From Litoditis marina (taxonomy: Eukaryota > Nematoda > Chromadorea > Rhabditida > Rhabditidae): a DNA stretch of 64,000 bases. The notes beneath the pieces were generated by a model. The model was not told the origin of the DNA. It ran no database searches and saw only the letters and a program-made list of their open reading frames with translations. This document shows, one piece after another, positions 13,901 through 24,659 of this stretch; position 1 is the first letter of the stretch, and each line of letters begins with the position of its first letter. Position numbers and translations under genes: made by a program. The stretch covers positions 39,465,336-39,529,335 of the forward strand of contig OZ038433.1 in NCBI GenBank assembly GCA_964036275.1, read 5' to 3'.

Positions 13901-16900
13901 CCGTGGAAATTACATGAAGAAAAACAGCGAAAGGTGTGAACCCAGTTTGATTCACAATTTCTTGAACTTTTTGTTTTGCTAATTGGAAGACGTGAACATC
14001 CACGTTTTTCTCTACAGATGTTGGTATAAGATGTAGTTCATTTCTTGTCAGACTGTGAAGATAATTCTCTTCTGGCAGGGAATTCATTGTTGATCTGTAC
14101 ACAAGGTCCAAATAACTTTTTTCTTTACTCCGAATATGCAACTTCGAAGTGAATGATGCTTCAACAAGCTGTTCTAAGTCTTTTTCCAGAATATTAGTGG
14201 ACCAAGCATCCGATATGATGTGATGCAGGCACATTACAGCTACTAACTCCTTGTCTGTTCTGACCAACACAGCCTTGACTGGAGGTGAACTCTCAGCAAG
14301 TTCGAGTGTGCAGTAGTTTGCGATGAATGTTTTCGGGTCTGATGTTTCAGTACAAACAAGATGATGATACGACTCAGTCATCGACAGCACAATTTGTTGT
14401 GGAACTCCTTCGCGCTCAACAAACTTGGTACGGAGCATTTCGTGCATTTGGATGAGATATAGGAATATTTCGTGCATTTTCTCAGATGTAACGCCTCTCG
14501 GCACCAGCCGGATAAAAGGCAATGAGTAGTTGTTGCTCGATTTGGTCTTGGAAAGAAAATACATTTGCATCTGTTGGGTTGACAGATCATGCGACTTCTT
14601 TATCATATTGGTCGGATAAAAACTCAAAGCCACATTTCGAGTCGAATCTGAGATCAATCTTAGTTCGTTTTTGATTTCTGGGTTCAAAATTCTGTCGTGT
14701 TTGTATGTTACCTCTTTCAGAACGTTGAGTTCTCTGCGAATGGTGAAGTGTTCTAGGCCTAGCCTATGTAATACCTCTTCTATGTCACTCTGTATCTGAT
14801 TCTCACCACAGATGAGGGTTTCAGAGGTCCAGCCCTTGAGAATGTCCAAAATGCCTCGTCCCATATCAATTATGATTTCGTCACCTATTTGGTGTTGATA
14901 ATCGAACCTGACTTCATCGCTCTGTGGGTTCATGAACACAGAGATTGGGAATTTAGAATGCTCCTCTTGTGGATTGCTTAGTTTAAAGAGTTCATTTTCC
15001 GTCACAGTGTAATCATCGAACGTCAGCATAACGTCGAATAGACTTCCGTCTTTGGAGAGTGAGACGAGCTTCTCAAATGGTATGAATGGGTGACTGATCG
15101 CGTTTGATACGTGTTCTTCTGCCAGTTGAATGTCCGAATTGGGTTGTCCTTGAGCTTCAAATGATACGAACAAAGATGTGATTCCATAGGCCACTGCGTT
15201 CTGATGTTCAGGAGTTCGTAAGTTGAACGGGAACCCAATTGAAGTTTTCAAGGAATGATTTTTCGACAATGTGTTCAATACATTCATAGTGGCAGCAACT
15301 ACCACCTGGAAAGGTGTTGCGCTATATTCCTTGCTCAACTCGCGTACATTGTCTTGCAATCCATGCAGCTGCAATAAAGTAGACTTACTAAGCTTCTCGA
15401 CAGGAATGGTTGAGCTTGTCTTACTATTGTCAACTGTGCTAAACCTACAAGATTGTATGTAGTTTGACCAATAATCAACAGTAGCAGCTGTGTTATTTTG
15501 GCACTCTCTTGTCAGATATTGATTGAATCTAACATTGGTGTCTTTCTCCATGGTTTCTCCATTGATTATTCTTTCAATATTGTTCACTATTACGCCCATG
15601 GAGTGGCCGTCTACGTAAATGTGATTAGTTTCGAGTCGTAAAACTCTGTTCGCTTCTTCAACTATTTTGAGTGCTGAATCATTCACAAAACAGTAGTTGT
15701 TTGTATCACCGGCAATGGTTGCGAAGCACTCAGTGCCGGAAAGTAGTTGAACCCTGTAGTCTCTTCCTTTTCTGTGAAACCTACTTCGAAGGGTGGAATG
15801 GTGCATAATCAGTCTGTTGAAAACGTAAATGAGAGAGACTTTATCTGATGTCTTTTTCATCTCAACGCGGACTGTGGTACGGTACATTTCTGCGACTTTT
15901 TCGTTCCGGAACGACTTTAGTAGCGTCATTTGGAATGGTGTTGGCGAGTAAGATGTCGTAGTATTAGTCGTGTCTTGACGTTCAAGTACCTTGTCACACT
16001 GTTCGCCCAACCAGCACGAAATTTGTTCCGCGGTAGGGTACTCGAATATTCTTCGCAATGGGATCGTGAAACCGAATTCCTGCTCTAAGCCAAATTTGAG
16101 ACGAGTGGCAAGTAGAGAATGACCACCTTCTTCGAAAAAATTAGCGTCCGCCTCAATGTCCTTTTGAAGAACATCTTTGAAATGTTTCATGACTCGTATA
16201 ATATACGTCGCGTTGTTGTTTGTATAAGTTCGTTCTAACGATTCGTTTCGATATTTTTCTTTCTCCATATCATTACTCTTTGGTAGTATAATTGTCGGTC
16301 TCTTATTCGAATTATCAGTACAGTCTTTCTGAACACCTTTTTCGTTCGTTGAACCAGTGACTAACCTGTTCACTTCGAATTGGAAGATGTCTGCAACGTC
16401 TTCTATGTTGTGAATGTTCCTGTCGTAGTGCACTTCTATGTGCAGCGAATTTTGTTTGGTTGTTACCAACCAGCTCTGTGGAAACTGTGGATTTTTAGGT
16501 GGAAGAATTTTCGAGGTCACTGACAAACCATTCATCGGAGGTACGTCTTCAATTGATGCGTTTTGAAATGTGAAAACATGATCAAACAAATTGCCGTTCG
16601 TTGTAGGTTTGCCACTTTTCCATTGTTGCTCTATTTTGTGCAGTGAAACATTCTCATTTTCTGTTGCCATAAGAATCTGCCCTTTTACATAGTGCAACAA
16701 TTCTTCTACATTTTCAGAAATCTTACTGAATCGCAACGGTATCGTGTTGACGAACATCCCCACCGCTCCGAAATTTTCGATTCTGCGATTCGCTGAGGTC
16801 GTTCCGAAAACAATATCATCGGAGTCATTTTGATGTCGCAATGTTGCGTAGAAAGCGGCACAAAGAACGTGAAAAATGGAACATTCACATTTTCTTGACA

Positions 16901-19900
16901 AACTTGACATGTTCTCTGCCGTTTTAGCATCAATATTAAACTCCACAAACCCAGCTCTGTTGGGTGATTCTTGCCTCTTTTTCTGGAGTGATTGCTGTGA
17001 ATTGCTGTAGTCGGAAAGATAATTTTTCCAGAAGTCAAGAGAGCCATTCCCAATGTTGACACTAGACGTTGGGTTGCAGAACTGCACCGAGTTCCCATTA
17101 TAGAGACTGCTCAACTGTTCGGCTATAACCGCAAGGCTCCTACCGTCACATATTATATGATGTATCCACAGGTGAAGAAAAGATTCAGTTGATCTTTCCA
17201 ACCAAATACTCAATAATGGTGTCAATTTTTCACACCGTGGTTGTGTTATATAGGAGCCACATAGTGAATAGTACGATTCAGTGCCCGATAAACGCAACCC
17301 GTGAGGAATCCCTTTCTCTGACACAATCGCTGTGCGCATTGAAATATTCACAGTAACTATTGATTGGATAGATTTATGGAGTTTCGGAACATCAAGTTGG
17401 CCGGAAATAGACATTTGTAGTCTCACAATGTAGCTATCTTTCTCAGGCTCCAGAGTTTCCAGAAACCAGAGCCGTTGTTGGGAATCAGACAGAGAAGATG
17501 TTGGTTGTTCCAAAACATCTTTTGTGGGGTTTGAAGTGATGGTATCATCACAGGATGATGTCGTTGAACTGAACTTGTTTGTATCGAAGTGTACTCGAGC
17601 AGCACGCTGTGACCGTACCAATTTCTCAGCGGTGCGCAGACTCAACAAGTCCGCCAACTGTATTTCGAAACCATGTTGTTTCAACTCTTGTACGACTATC
17701 ATGGCCTTCACAGAATCCCCTCCCATCTCGAAGAAACACGCGTTTGCCGGAACATTTTTGCCAACATACTTGGAAAATGTTGCGCATATCAACTTCTCCT
17801 CGGCTGAGTTTGCGTCTCGCAGTTCTAACGACGAGGTCCTTGGAAAAATTTGATATTTTCCAGTTTCACAATACGAATTAAACTGATGAAAAATAAGTCG
17901 GAACAAATTCATGAAATTACTGTTTCCATTGAACCAAAGTGAAAAAAGTGAAGATCATAATCTGGGATTTTTTTAAAGTTTATGGTAAAATTATTTGTTT
18001 TCAGGAGCATTTGTGAGTGAATGTTTGTGAGTGTGGAAAACATTAAAACTCACTTCGGTTCGGACACAGGTAGTTTCTTCTTGTCCACTTTTCCATTGGA
18101 AGATAGAGGGAGTTCTGGCAATCGGATGAAATGATCGGGTACCATATAAGCGGGTAGTCGCTGTTGGAGGTACAGTCGCAACTCTTCTTCTGAATCTCTT
18201 TCGGTCACTACGTAAGCCGTCAAGATAGTTTTGTTTGATGAAGAGTGAACCATGACAATGACCGAAGACACCGTTTGGTGTTGTGAAATTTGATGCTGTA
18301 CCTAAAACATTTTTCGAAATAACAGTTAGTGACGGTTGGACAGAAACACTGCTAACTGCCGATAACATGCACACGCACAGGTCACTTTAAGTTGCATGAG
18401 TATGAGCGGCTTTGGCGAGCGAGAGTGAAGTAAAACATACACAAATCGATGGGGCACTCCAGTTGGATTAATGAAGTAAAATAATACACAAATGTGGTCA
18501 GATTCGCCTGAACTAAAATAATACACAAATGTGGTCAGATTCGCCACAACCGAAATTTGTTCAAAAATTTTGCATATACTTGTCAAACTGCGCTGTCAAC
18601 GAATCTGGTTTGCAGAGTACATTTCTACACAAGCGTTGTATTTTTGTTCAGTGTGAAGCGAAATAAGCAAAGTTCTCATAATGAGGTTCAAGGAAACTAC
18701 AAAACAGAATCACTTCAACCGACCTCTGCTAAATCAACCGCTCTTCCTCTTATTTTGACCTGCTGGTCAAGTCTCTCGAGGAAATATAGTTGATCATTAA
18801 ATCCTTTCATCTTGTCGCCAGTTTTAAATTCTCTTCCATACTCTCGTTTCGAATATCGTTCGCTATTTGTTGTTTGTAGGTCATAATAACCTCTGGAAAT
18901 GATCAGCAAATAAAATTTCTACATGTTAAATTTTACGAAATCTCATACGAAGATTAAAACAACAAGGACTAAACTTAACATGTTCTGAAACGTTAGAACT
19001 GTGTTGTTATCAAGGAAAATCACAACGAGCAGACTGTATCGTGAGAAATTCCGTTTCCAAATACATCAAACACCAGCCGTTTCTATTGACTCGTATCGAG
19101 TGACAAGCTTCTCACTGTTTTTTTCAACTTGTAAATAGCTCACCTGCTCAACATGCCGACAACAAACAGTTCCGCAGAGTATTTTGAAGGAAGTAAATTC
19201 TTGTTTCTATCCCGCATGAGAGTATGCAAATTCCAGTAGGATTTCCCGGCACACGACCTATTGCTTTTCAACTTCATTCGGTGCATTGACGTATAGACAG
19301 TTTGCTCCGTCATACCGTACTCCTTAAAAAGTGCGAGAAGTGTTGTATTGATAAATTATGAACTAAGCTTTTGTTAACTACAAAGTTTTATTTCAGTCTC
19401 CTAGAAGTTATCGATCGACACATCGGCCCACGTGCTCTATATAATTGCCAGTTTGTTGATTTGTTTTCCACGTTCGACGTGCACATTATAACGACTACCT
19501 CGGGGCAAAGTCTATTTGGCCTGCGCCAACCTGTTCTTAAAAACACGCACGGGTGACATTGCAATACAGTTTTAAAGTACCTGATATGAATGAATTCCGG
19601 CGTTTGCTAAACAGTTTAGTGTTTTCTGTAGCATGGCTTCCCCTCCAAACTGGAGAGTTTCGAGAGATCTCCAGCTCTTAACATCGGTCTCCTGTACGGC
19701 TGAGAGAAATGCAGGCATTATGTACGCATTGGTCGCTCCCTCCATTTCACTTCTCAGCGGAATCGGCTGATCTGCTATGATTGCCGAGCACCCGCTTGAG
19801 AATATTTTGCTCAAATCAGCGAAGAAAATGTCGAACGAGTAATTGACTACCTGGAACACAACTGATGATTCACAAACACAGTTGCAAGGAGTGATTACAT

Positions 19901-22900
19901 TTGAATTGTAGTCTTATCAGTGCCTTCCGCAGAGATTGCAAACTTCGATGAAAGATTGATCAAACTACAACAGCAGATGAGGTCAACACATACCTTTGTT
20001 TCAGTCTCTACGTTTGTTAAAAAATTTCTCGTTTTCAATGTACCAATATGTAATAGAATCACGGTATTCTCCTCTCGAAATATTCGGAAAATTAGAAAGT
20101 AAAAGTTCAACTACGTTCAGTGATAATTTTGATTGGAGCGTCTTATGTATAATCGAAGTCACCTATTAACTTATGATTGAGTTATTTGTTTAGTGAAAGG
20201 TGAACAGTTTCGCTGAACTGCACACGTCAAATAGTTTTAAGATTGATCATCTCTCAATTTTTAACTCACCGAATAAACGGTAGAGTGTTGGCTGATGAAG
20301 AAATTGTGGACATAGTTCATCGCTAGATTAAACTGTCCTCGGAACGGAGTGCACACTGCCTTCGGTTTTCCGGTGGAACCGGAAGTGCATGTGACGTACG
20401 CAAGATCGTCCATTCGTGTTCTTTCAAATTTTCTACTATTTTTGATAGTTTTTCGAACTATTGGCTCTACAGCACACAATCCCGCTTCATTTATCTTCTC
20501 TATAACTTGTTTATTTTTAGTTATTAATATTGGGTTTCCAAATAGTTGGCTAGTTGCCAGAATGTTGTCGACGGTCCAGTCCAGACTCAACGGAACAGCG
20601 GCCATGCCCGTTTGCCAAGTGGCCAACACTATGGCGGGGAGGGCGAGGGATCGCTTCATGACGAAAATAACCATTCGGTCCGCGGCCGGTAGCTCGCCAT
20701 AATGGCTCGTATAAACTTGTGTAATTTGATTCGCCATGTTGTCGCTATACTGTTGTAGGTCTTGATGCGTCCACGAACTGTCGAGATGCTTCCATACACG
20801 TTTACATGTGTTTTGATTATGAATTCTGTTTATGGGTATGGTAGGGTAGTCGACAGTGTTCTTTTTGATTTCGTTGAATATGTCTTTGTGCTCCAAGTTG
20901 GTTGAAATTGAAATATCACAGATACTGGTCTTATGTGAAGTTTGCGAGAACAAATCCAAAATGAACAGAAAACGATCGATTTGATCTTGAATTGTAGCTT
21001 GGGAAAATAGTTCGGTACAGTACTCCACCTTTATGTTCCACTGTGTCCCGGTGTTCTCGAAGTACCAGGTCTGTTCGTATTTCGAGTCAGACGACTCTAT
21101 CAGAAGTGGCTGAATGGGTCCTTCAGCACTCGGCAGCTTGAAACGGTCCACGATAAGCATGATCTGAAATAAAACAACTAATACTTAGAGCGTACAGTAA
21201 CACGTTTATATTGATTGTTTTTCAAACTTGCATTCGATTTCACTATACGTCAAGAAATAGACGCTCTTTCAACACATAGGCCGTTCCTCGTCATATGAAC
21301 AACTAGATAGTTTAATCGAACCTTGTACACAAAATCGAACTTTGTTTGTTTTTTCTTCATTTAACTAATTGTTTTGGTTACAATTTGTATTCTCTCTAAT
21401 AAGACAATTTGTTTTCAATCCAACTGAGCAGTTGAAAGTTTTATGTCACCACGTTGAGACGCAAATAGAAGTTTTGAACGTTTACTACTAAAACTCAAGC
21501 TCTAAACACGTTTCTCAACAGCAAAATCAGTCCAACCTGAAATAGCGGCATCGTGGCATCATCTTGTTCGTCGTCTCTCAGTTCACGCACGATGGAGTGG
21601 AAGGGAACATTTTCGTGCAATTTGGCTTCATCAATTGCTCTGGATGTATTCTTCACGAGTTCTTCAACACTAATTTTGTCATCTATTTTGTATCTCAATG
21701 GTAGGGTATTTACAAAGCAACCAATTGTCTCCATCGATTTTCGATTTCGCATAGAAAAGGGCATTCCTATGACGTAATCGTTCAAACCACACGTCTTGTA
21801 GACGAACAACTTGTAGACTGCGCAGAATATGGCATAGTCTGAGCATTGCGTCTTCTTCCTAAACGTGTTCAGCCTAGTAGTTATGCCGGTATTCAACGGT
21901 TTGGTTACAGAAGCTCCCTTGAAGGACATTTCCTTCTGACGTGAAAAATCTGTTGCAATTAGGTCTGTGGAGTGATCCAGAAGAGTTTCTTTCCAGAATT
22001 CCATTGATTTTTCCAGATAACCCCCGCTCGGCATGACTTCGACAAATTGTGTGCATTTCTCATTGAGTTGCTTTCCTTTCATCAGACTCTCAAGTTCATT
22101 TGTGATAATTCCCAGAGACCGCCCGTCCACCGCTATATGATGGAAGAAAAGATAGACCGACACCATCCGATCGCCGCGGCAAACTTCCAATTTAACACTC
22201 ATTTCCTGGCAAATATCGATTGTCACCCTAGTGTTGACAACATTTGAGTAACGTATTGGGAAAAGGAACTCGGTGCCAGAAATAATCCATTGTTCTTCAC
22301 ACGAGTACACTGTTCTCAGAACCGTATGTCGCATTAACAGTGCATGTAATGCAATGTGCAGACCGTTTTCGTCAAAATAACTGTTTTCCATTTGAAAGGC
22401 GACCGTTTCAATAAACTGCGATCTTTGATCTGGTTTCAACTGATTCATGAACACTAATTGAGACTGCTGGGGAGAGAGCGGAAATGACATTTGGTAGGGG
22501 GTTACATCTTCATTCTGGTTACTCTGGATCAAACTAGCAACATAGTTGTCTAATGCATTCACTGTGTTGTACTGGAGAATAGCGCCGGTGGGAAGAGTTG
22601 AACAGTCCTTTTGAAGACGATATTCCAGCTCAGCAGACTGGAGAGAATCGATTCCCAATGCAGCGAAGGTTTCATTTTGATCGATTGAGGTTGTGTCAAT
22701 ATCCATCTCTTTCAGATAATGCAACACGGATTTCTTTTCATTTTTGTTATTCGATTGGCCTACGGAGTTCAGCCTAACTGATTCTGGAGCAATCTTGTGG
22801 TCGTTTGAATAACTGCCTTGCTGGATGTCTTGTTGTTGTGCTGAGATTTTGTGAGCGAAATTGTTCCGGCCGTCCGGCAAAATTTGTTTCACTTCTCCCT

Positions 22901-24397
22901 TAGAACTAAGTTCAGGATCTGTCTTCTCTCTGCTGAAGCCATTGATTTTCGGAGCAATGAGTTTTTCCTTCGTTCTGTTGGGATCCTCTTCCCATTTAAT
23001 GGTTTTCAGAAGTCCCATTAGACTGTGTTCCAGATTGTAAATTGTGATATCCACAGCTGTATCCGTTTTCTCAACTGTAAAATCAATATTGCCAACCGCA
23101 ATGAGAGGAAACAGTACTGTTTCGATGGAGCGAATTGGCGTTTCCAAGTCGTCGACCAGTTTCAAAACAGTGTAAACAGCCCGGGTGAGGTCCATTTGAG
23201 AAGTTTCCTGCCCCTCGGAGATGATTACTGCGATATGGTAGAGGTCGCTGTCAACTTGACGAATTGTCACATTGTCATGTGTCACTGTCAGTATGTCAGC
23301 CAGTTCTTGTGTGAGTGGATGAGAGATTTGTTCTCCGACGTAGCGAGGAAGGGGCCAAGAGTCCGCCATAGCACACTCCGCACTTGTCGCCGTAAACGAG
23401 GTTCCATTCATCGATTTGCATAGAAATTGACGCCTGAGATAAATCGAGAACAAATAAAAATCAACTATTGGAATGAAAGTGAACTTTAATGAGTCTTTCG
23501 ACATTGGAGAAATGATAGATTTTTCAGTTCACTAGGAAATAATGTATCCGAGTTCGATGAAAGAGTTACGAAAAATGTGAATAAGGTTTGGATTATTGTG
23601 CAATGTATCACTATTTATTTTCCCATCGTTTATCAAAAGTTTAACCTCACTACGAATTCTGCCGTATATAACGAGCATACACCCTTACGAACAACACTTG
23701 AAACTCACCCATAGAATGCAGTGCTTCCACTTTCATTAATTTCTGTTATCGAGTCGCTCTTTTCAGAGATTTGGACATTTTCCAGCTTGAGGAAGAAAGA
23801 GTTGTCTGCATATAGTTCTCTTGTGGTTCGAAGGAAATCCTGGAGTAGGTGAAGAAACAGCAACTTGTTTTGTGAATGCATATATCTGGAAAATCTTATA
23901 CAATTCCTTTTTATTCAAGTTACATGAGTGAACTTTTCATGGATAGGCTATGGAGTCACGCATCAAGTATAACGTGTTTGACATGTACAAGTAGCATTCC
24001 TAGATGGATTTTGGCAGCGTACCATTAGAACTTCGAGGCGGTTTTTACCACGTTTAACCTTTCGAACAAAGTGTAAAATCATACAGACAACCACAAATTT
24101 CTCACTGTAAGCTTGAAGTTCACAACCCAACTTGCTGTGTTTCATTCCAGCACGTCCCATAAAAAAATATCTCACAACAACAGAAACACCAGAACAATCG
24201 AGATATAAAAGGAAATGCATTACAATGAAGTGCTCTATAGTATGCTGCATAAAACTCACCGGACTTGTCTGCAAATTTCTCCTACAGCAGGCGAATATAG
24301 CTTGTACGATCGATAGTTGATTATATAGGAAACGGTCTAGTCTAATTGGCAGGCATTTGTAAATTGGTGTGCCCATCGAGAGCGCGAAATCTCTCAC
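8869..24397 (-). CDS. nrps-1: Multimodular non-ribosomal peptide synthetase (nemamide-type NRPS-1-like)
   Basis: Exons in transcript order: 24260..24397 (tentative first exon), 23709..23839, 21537..23433, 20270..21163, 19581..19850, 19144..19322, 18724..18892, 18054..18301, 12444..17838, 10357..12093, 9817..9942, 9396..9553 and 8869..8980. All phases agree, giving about 3,817 aa. Such megasynthases build peptides on phosphopantetheine arms. The domain order is unknown N-terminus, ACP (Ser near residue 353), C1, A1, T1, C2, T2, C3, C4, T3, A2, T4, T5, TE. Active-site motifs are legible in every domain; the oddities are Asn for the first His of C3 and Thr for the carrier Ser of T4. NRPSs are rare in animals; in C. 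elegans NRPS-1 acts with PKS-1 to make nemamides, and assignment to that orthologue is by domain content only. The 3' edge of exon 9817..9942 and the first exon are uncertain. Each intron is short except the one at 8981..9395 and two near the N-terminus. Confidence 0.87.
11008..13010 (-). other. NRPS adenylation domain A2 and carrier T4 with Thr at the attachment site
   Basis: A2 shows AGAAYLPVD (A2 motif), STSGTTGTPKAV (A3), FDNSVLEIF (A4), NYGPTEMTAYA (A5), YPTGD (A7), GRSDSQVKIWGNRVELGEI (A8) and TSNAKVDIKRL (A10, Lys kept). By-eye specificity positions read D-N-L-L-W-V-N-A-Y-K. The next carrier, T4, reads FIEQGGSTRAALKV: aligned to GG(H/D)SL, the attachment Ser is Thr (codon 11116..11118), although a Ser sits one residue earlier. 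T4 may therefore be unloaded. A2 crosses the 12094..12443 intron at GTK/DFFLN. Confidence 0.77.
12291..12374. repeat. Three tandem copies of a 28-bp AT-rich unit (intronic)
   Basis: The unit contains TTAATTTATGAGTACCC and is repeated at 12291, 12319 and 12347, nearly identical. It lies in the NRPS intron 12094..12443, so an open frame that runs through it is not coding. Confidence 0.9.
13143..17804 (-). other. NRPS central block T1-C2-T2-C3-C4-T3 (no adenylation domain inside)
   Basis: One exon encodes T1 (EMGGDSVKAM, Ser near residue 1351), C2 (HHIICDG near 1535), T2 (EEGGHSLLATRL, Ser near 1883), C3 (NHIYVDG near 2048), C4 (HHIISDAWS near 2514) and T3 (AAGGNSLKI, Ser near 2839). C3 has Asn in place of the first His but keeps the catalytic second His. 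C3 and C4 are adjacent with only a degenerate spacer (about 14500..14800) and no carrier motif. T2 and the C3-C4 pair have no own A domain, so their amino acids must be loaded by A1, A2 or a separate enzyme, or one C may be a tailoring or inactive domain. Confidence 0.78.
18060..20880 (-). other. NRPS adenylation domain A1 (six exons)
   Basis: Core motifs in order: TSGSTGKPKAV (A3), FDIFFADL (A4), EYGMTEQTVYT (A5), FKTGD (A7), LDQQVKIRGRAVDLAEV (A8) and SSNGKVDKKKL (A10, with the catalytic Lys). The domain is split by five phase-consistent introns, unlike A2, which has one. My by-eye reading of the ten specificity positions is D-I-A-I-Q-G-E-V-Y-K; it does not match a code I can name, so no substrate is assigned. 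The donor at the A8 exon (GAG/GTCGGT) is weak but keeps the frame. Confidence 0.8.
18477..18545. repeat. Direct repeat, 2 x 32 bp (intronic)
   Basis: The 32-bp unit at 18477..18508, containing ACACAAATGTGGTCAGATTC, recurs exactly at 18514..18545. It lies in the NRPS intron 18302..18723. Confidence 0.9.
20930..22490 (-). other. NRPS condensation domain C1
   Basis: Begins FPLSPQQSQLVF, carries the catalytic HHIAVDG (His-His codons at 22137..22142) and runs across the 21164..21536 intron at MPLFQ/IMLIVDR. The catalytic second His and the Asp are intact, so it should form peptide bonds. It directly follows the ACP-like carrier, placing it where an acyl or peptidyl chain would first meet the amino acid loaded by A1. 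Confidence 0.82.
22500..24397 (-). other. NRPS N-terminal region of unknown type plus ACP-like carrier domain
   Basis: The first ~270 residues match no domain I recognise. The stretch ending NLEHSLMGLLKTIKWEEDP is weakly reminiscent of the segment before the carrier in polyketide ketoreductase regions, which is only a guess. A linker rich in Lys, Ser and Gln follows, then a carrier domain with FAALGIDSLQSAELE; the attachment Ser codon is at 22644..22646. GIDSL is typical of polyketide-type ACPs rather than GG(H/D)S peptidyl carriers, fitting hand-over from a polyketide partner. Exon 23709..23839 joins exon 21537..23433 through a split glycine codon in perfect phase. The most 5' exon rests only on an open frame and a GTGAGT donor. 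Confidence 0.6.
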
Positions 24398-24634
24398 ACA
24401 GCAAAAAGAAGTGTAGATTAGTATATTTTAAACTGACATCCATACCAAACTATGTCACTGTTGAAAAAAGACTGCCTGTGAGGTCCAAACACCCAATAAA
24501 CGAACTACCGGCACAAATCTGGGGTTTTGTTGAAGGCGAGCACATAATAGAATTTTGTATGTAGCCATATGAGTTCGAGGTTCACGTACTAGTAAGTAAG
24601 ACCATACACACATTTATGATAAGTTCTTTGATTT

Positions 24635-24659
24635 AATAGAATAGAATAGAATAGAATAA
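24635..24659. repeat. AATAG pentanucleotide microsatellite
   Basis: Five tandem AATAG units just upstream of the NRPS gene. Confidence 0.9.

Noticed and set aside
23963..24256. Continuation of the minus-strand open frame upstream of the NRPS
   Set aside because: Only the part right of the GTGAGT donor at 24260 fits the NRPS phase; the remainder is taken as intron.
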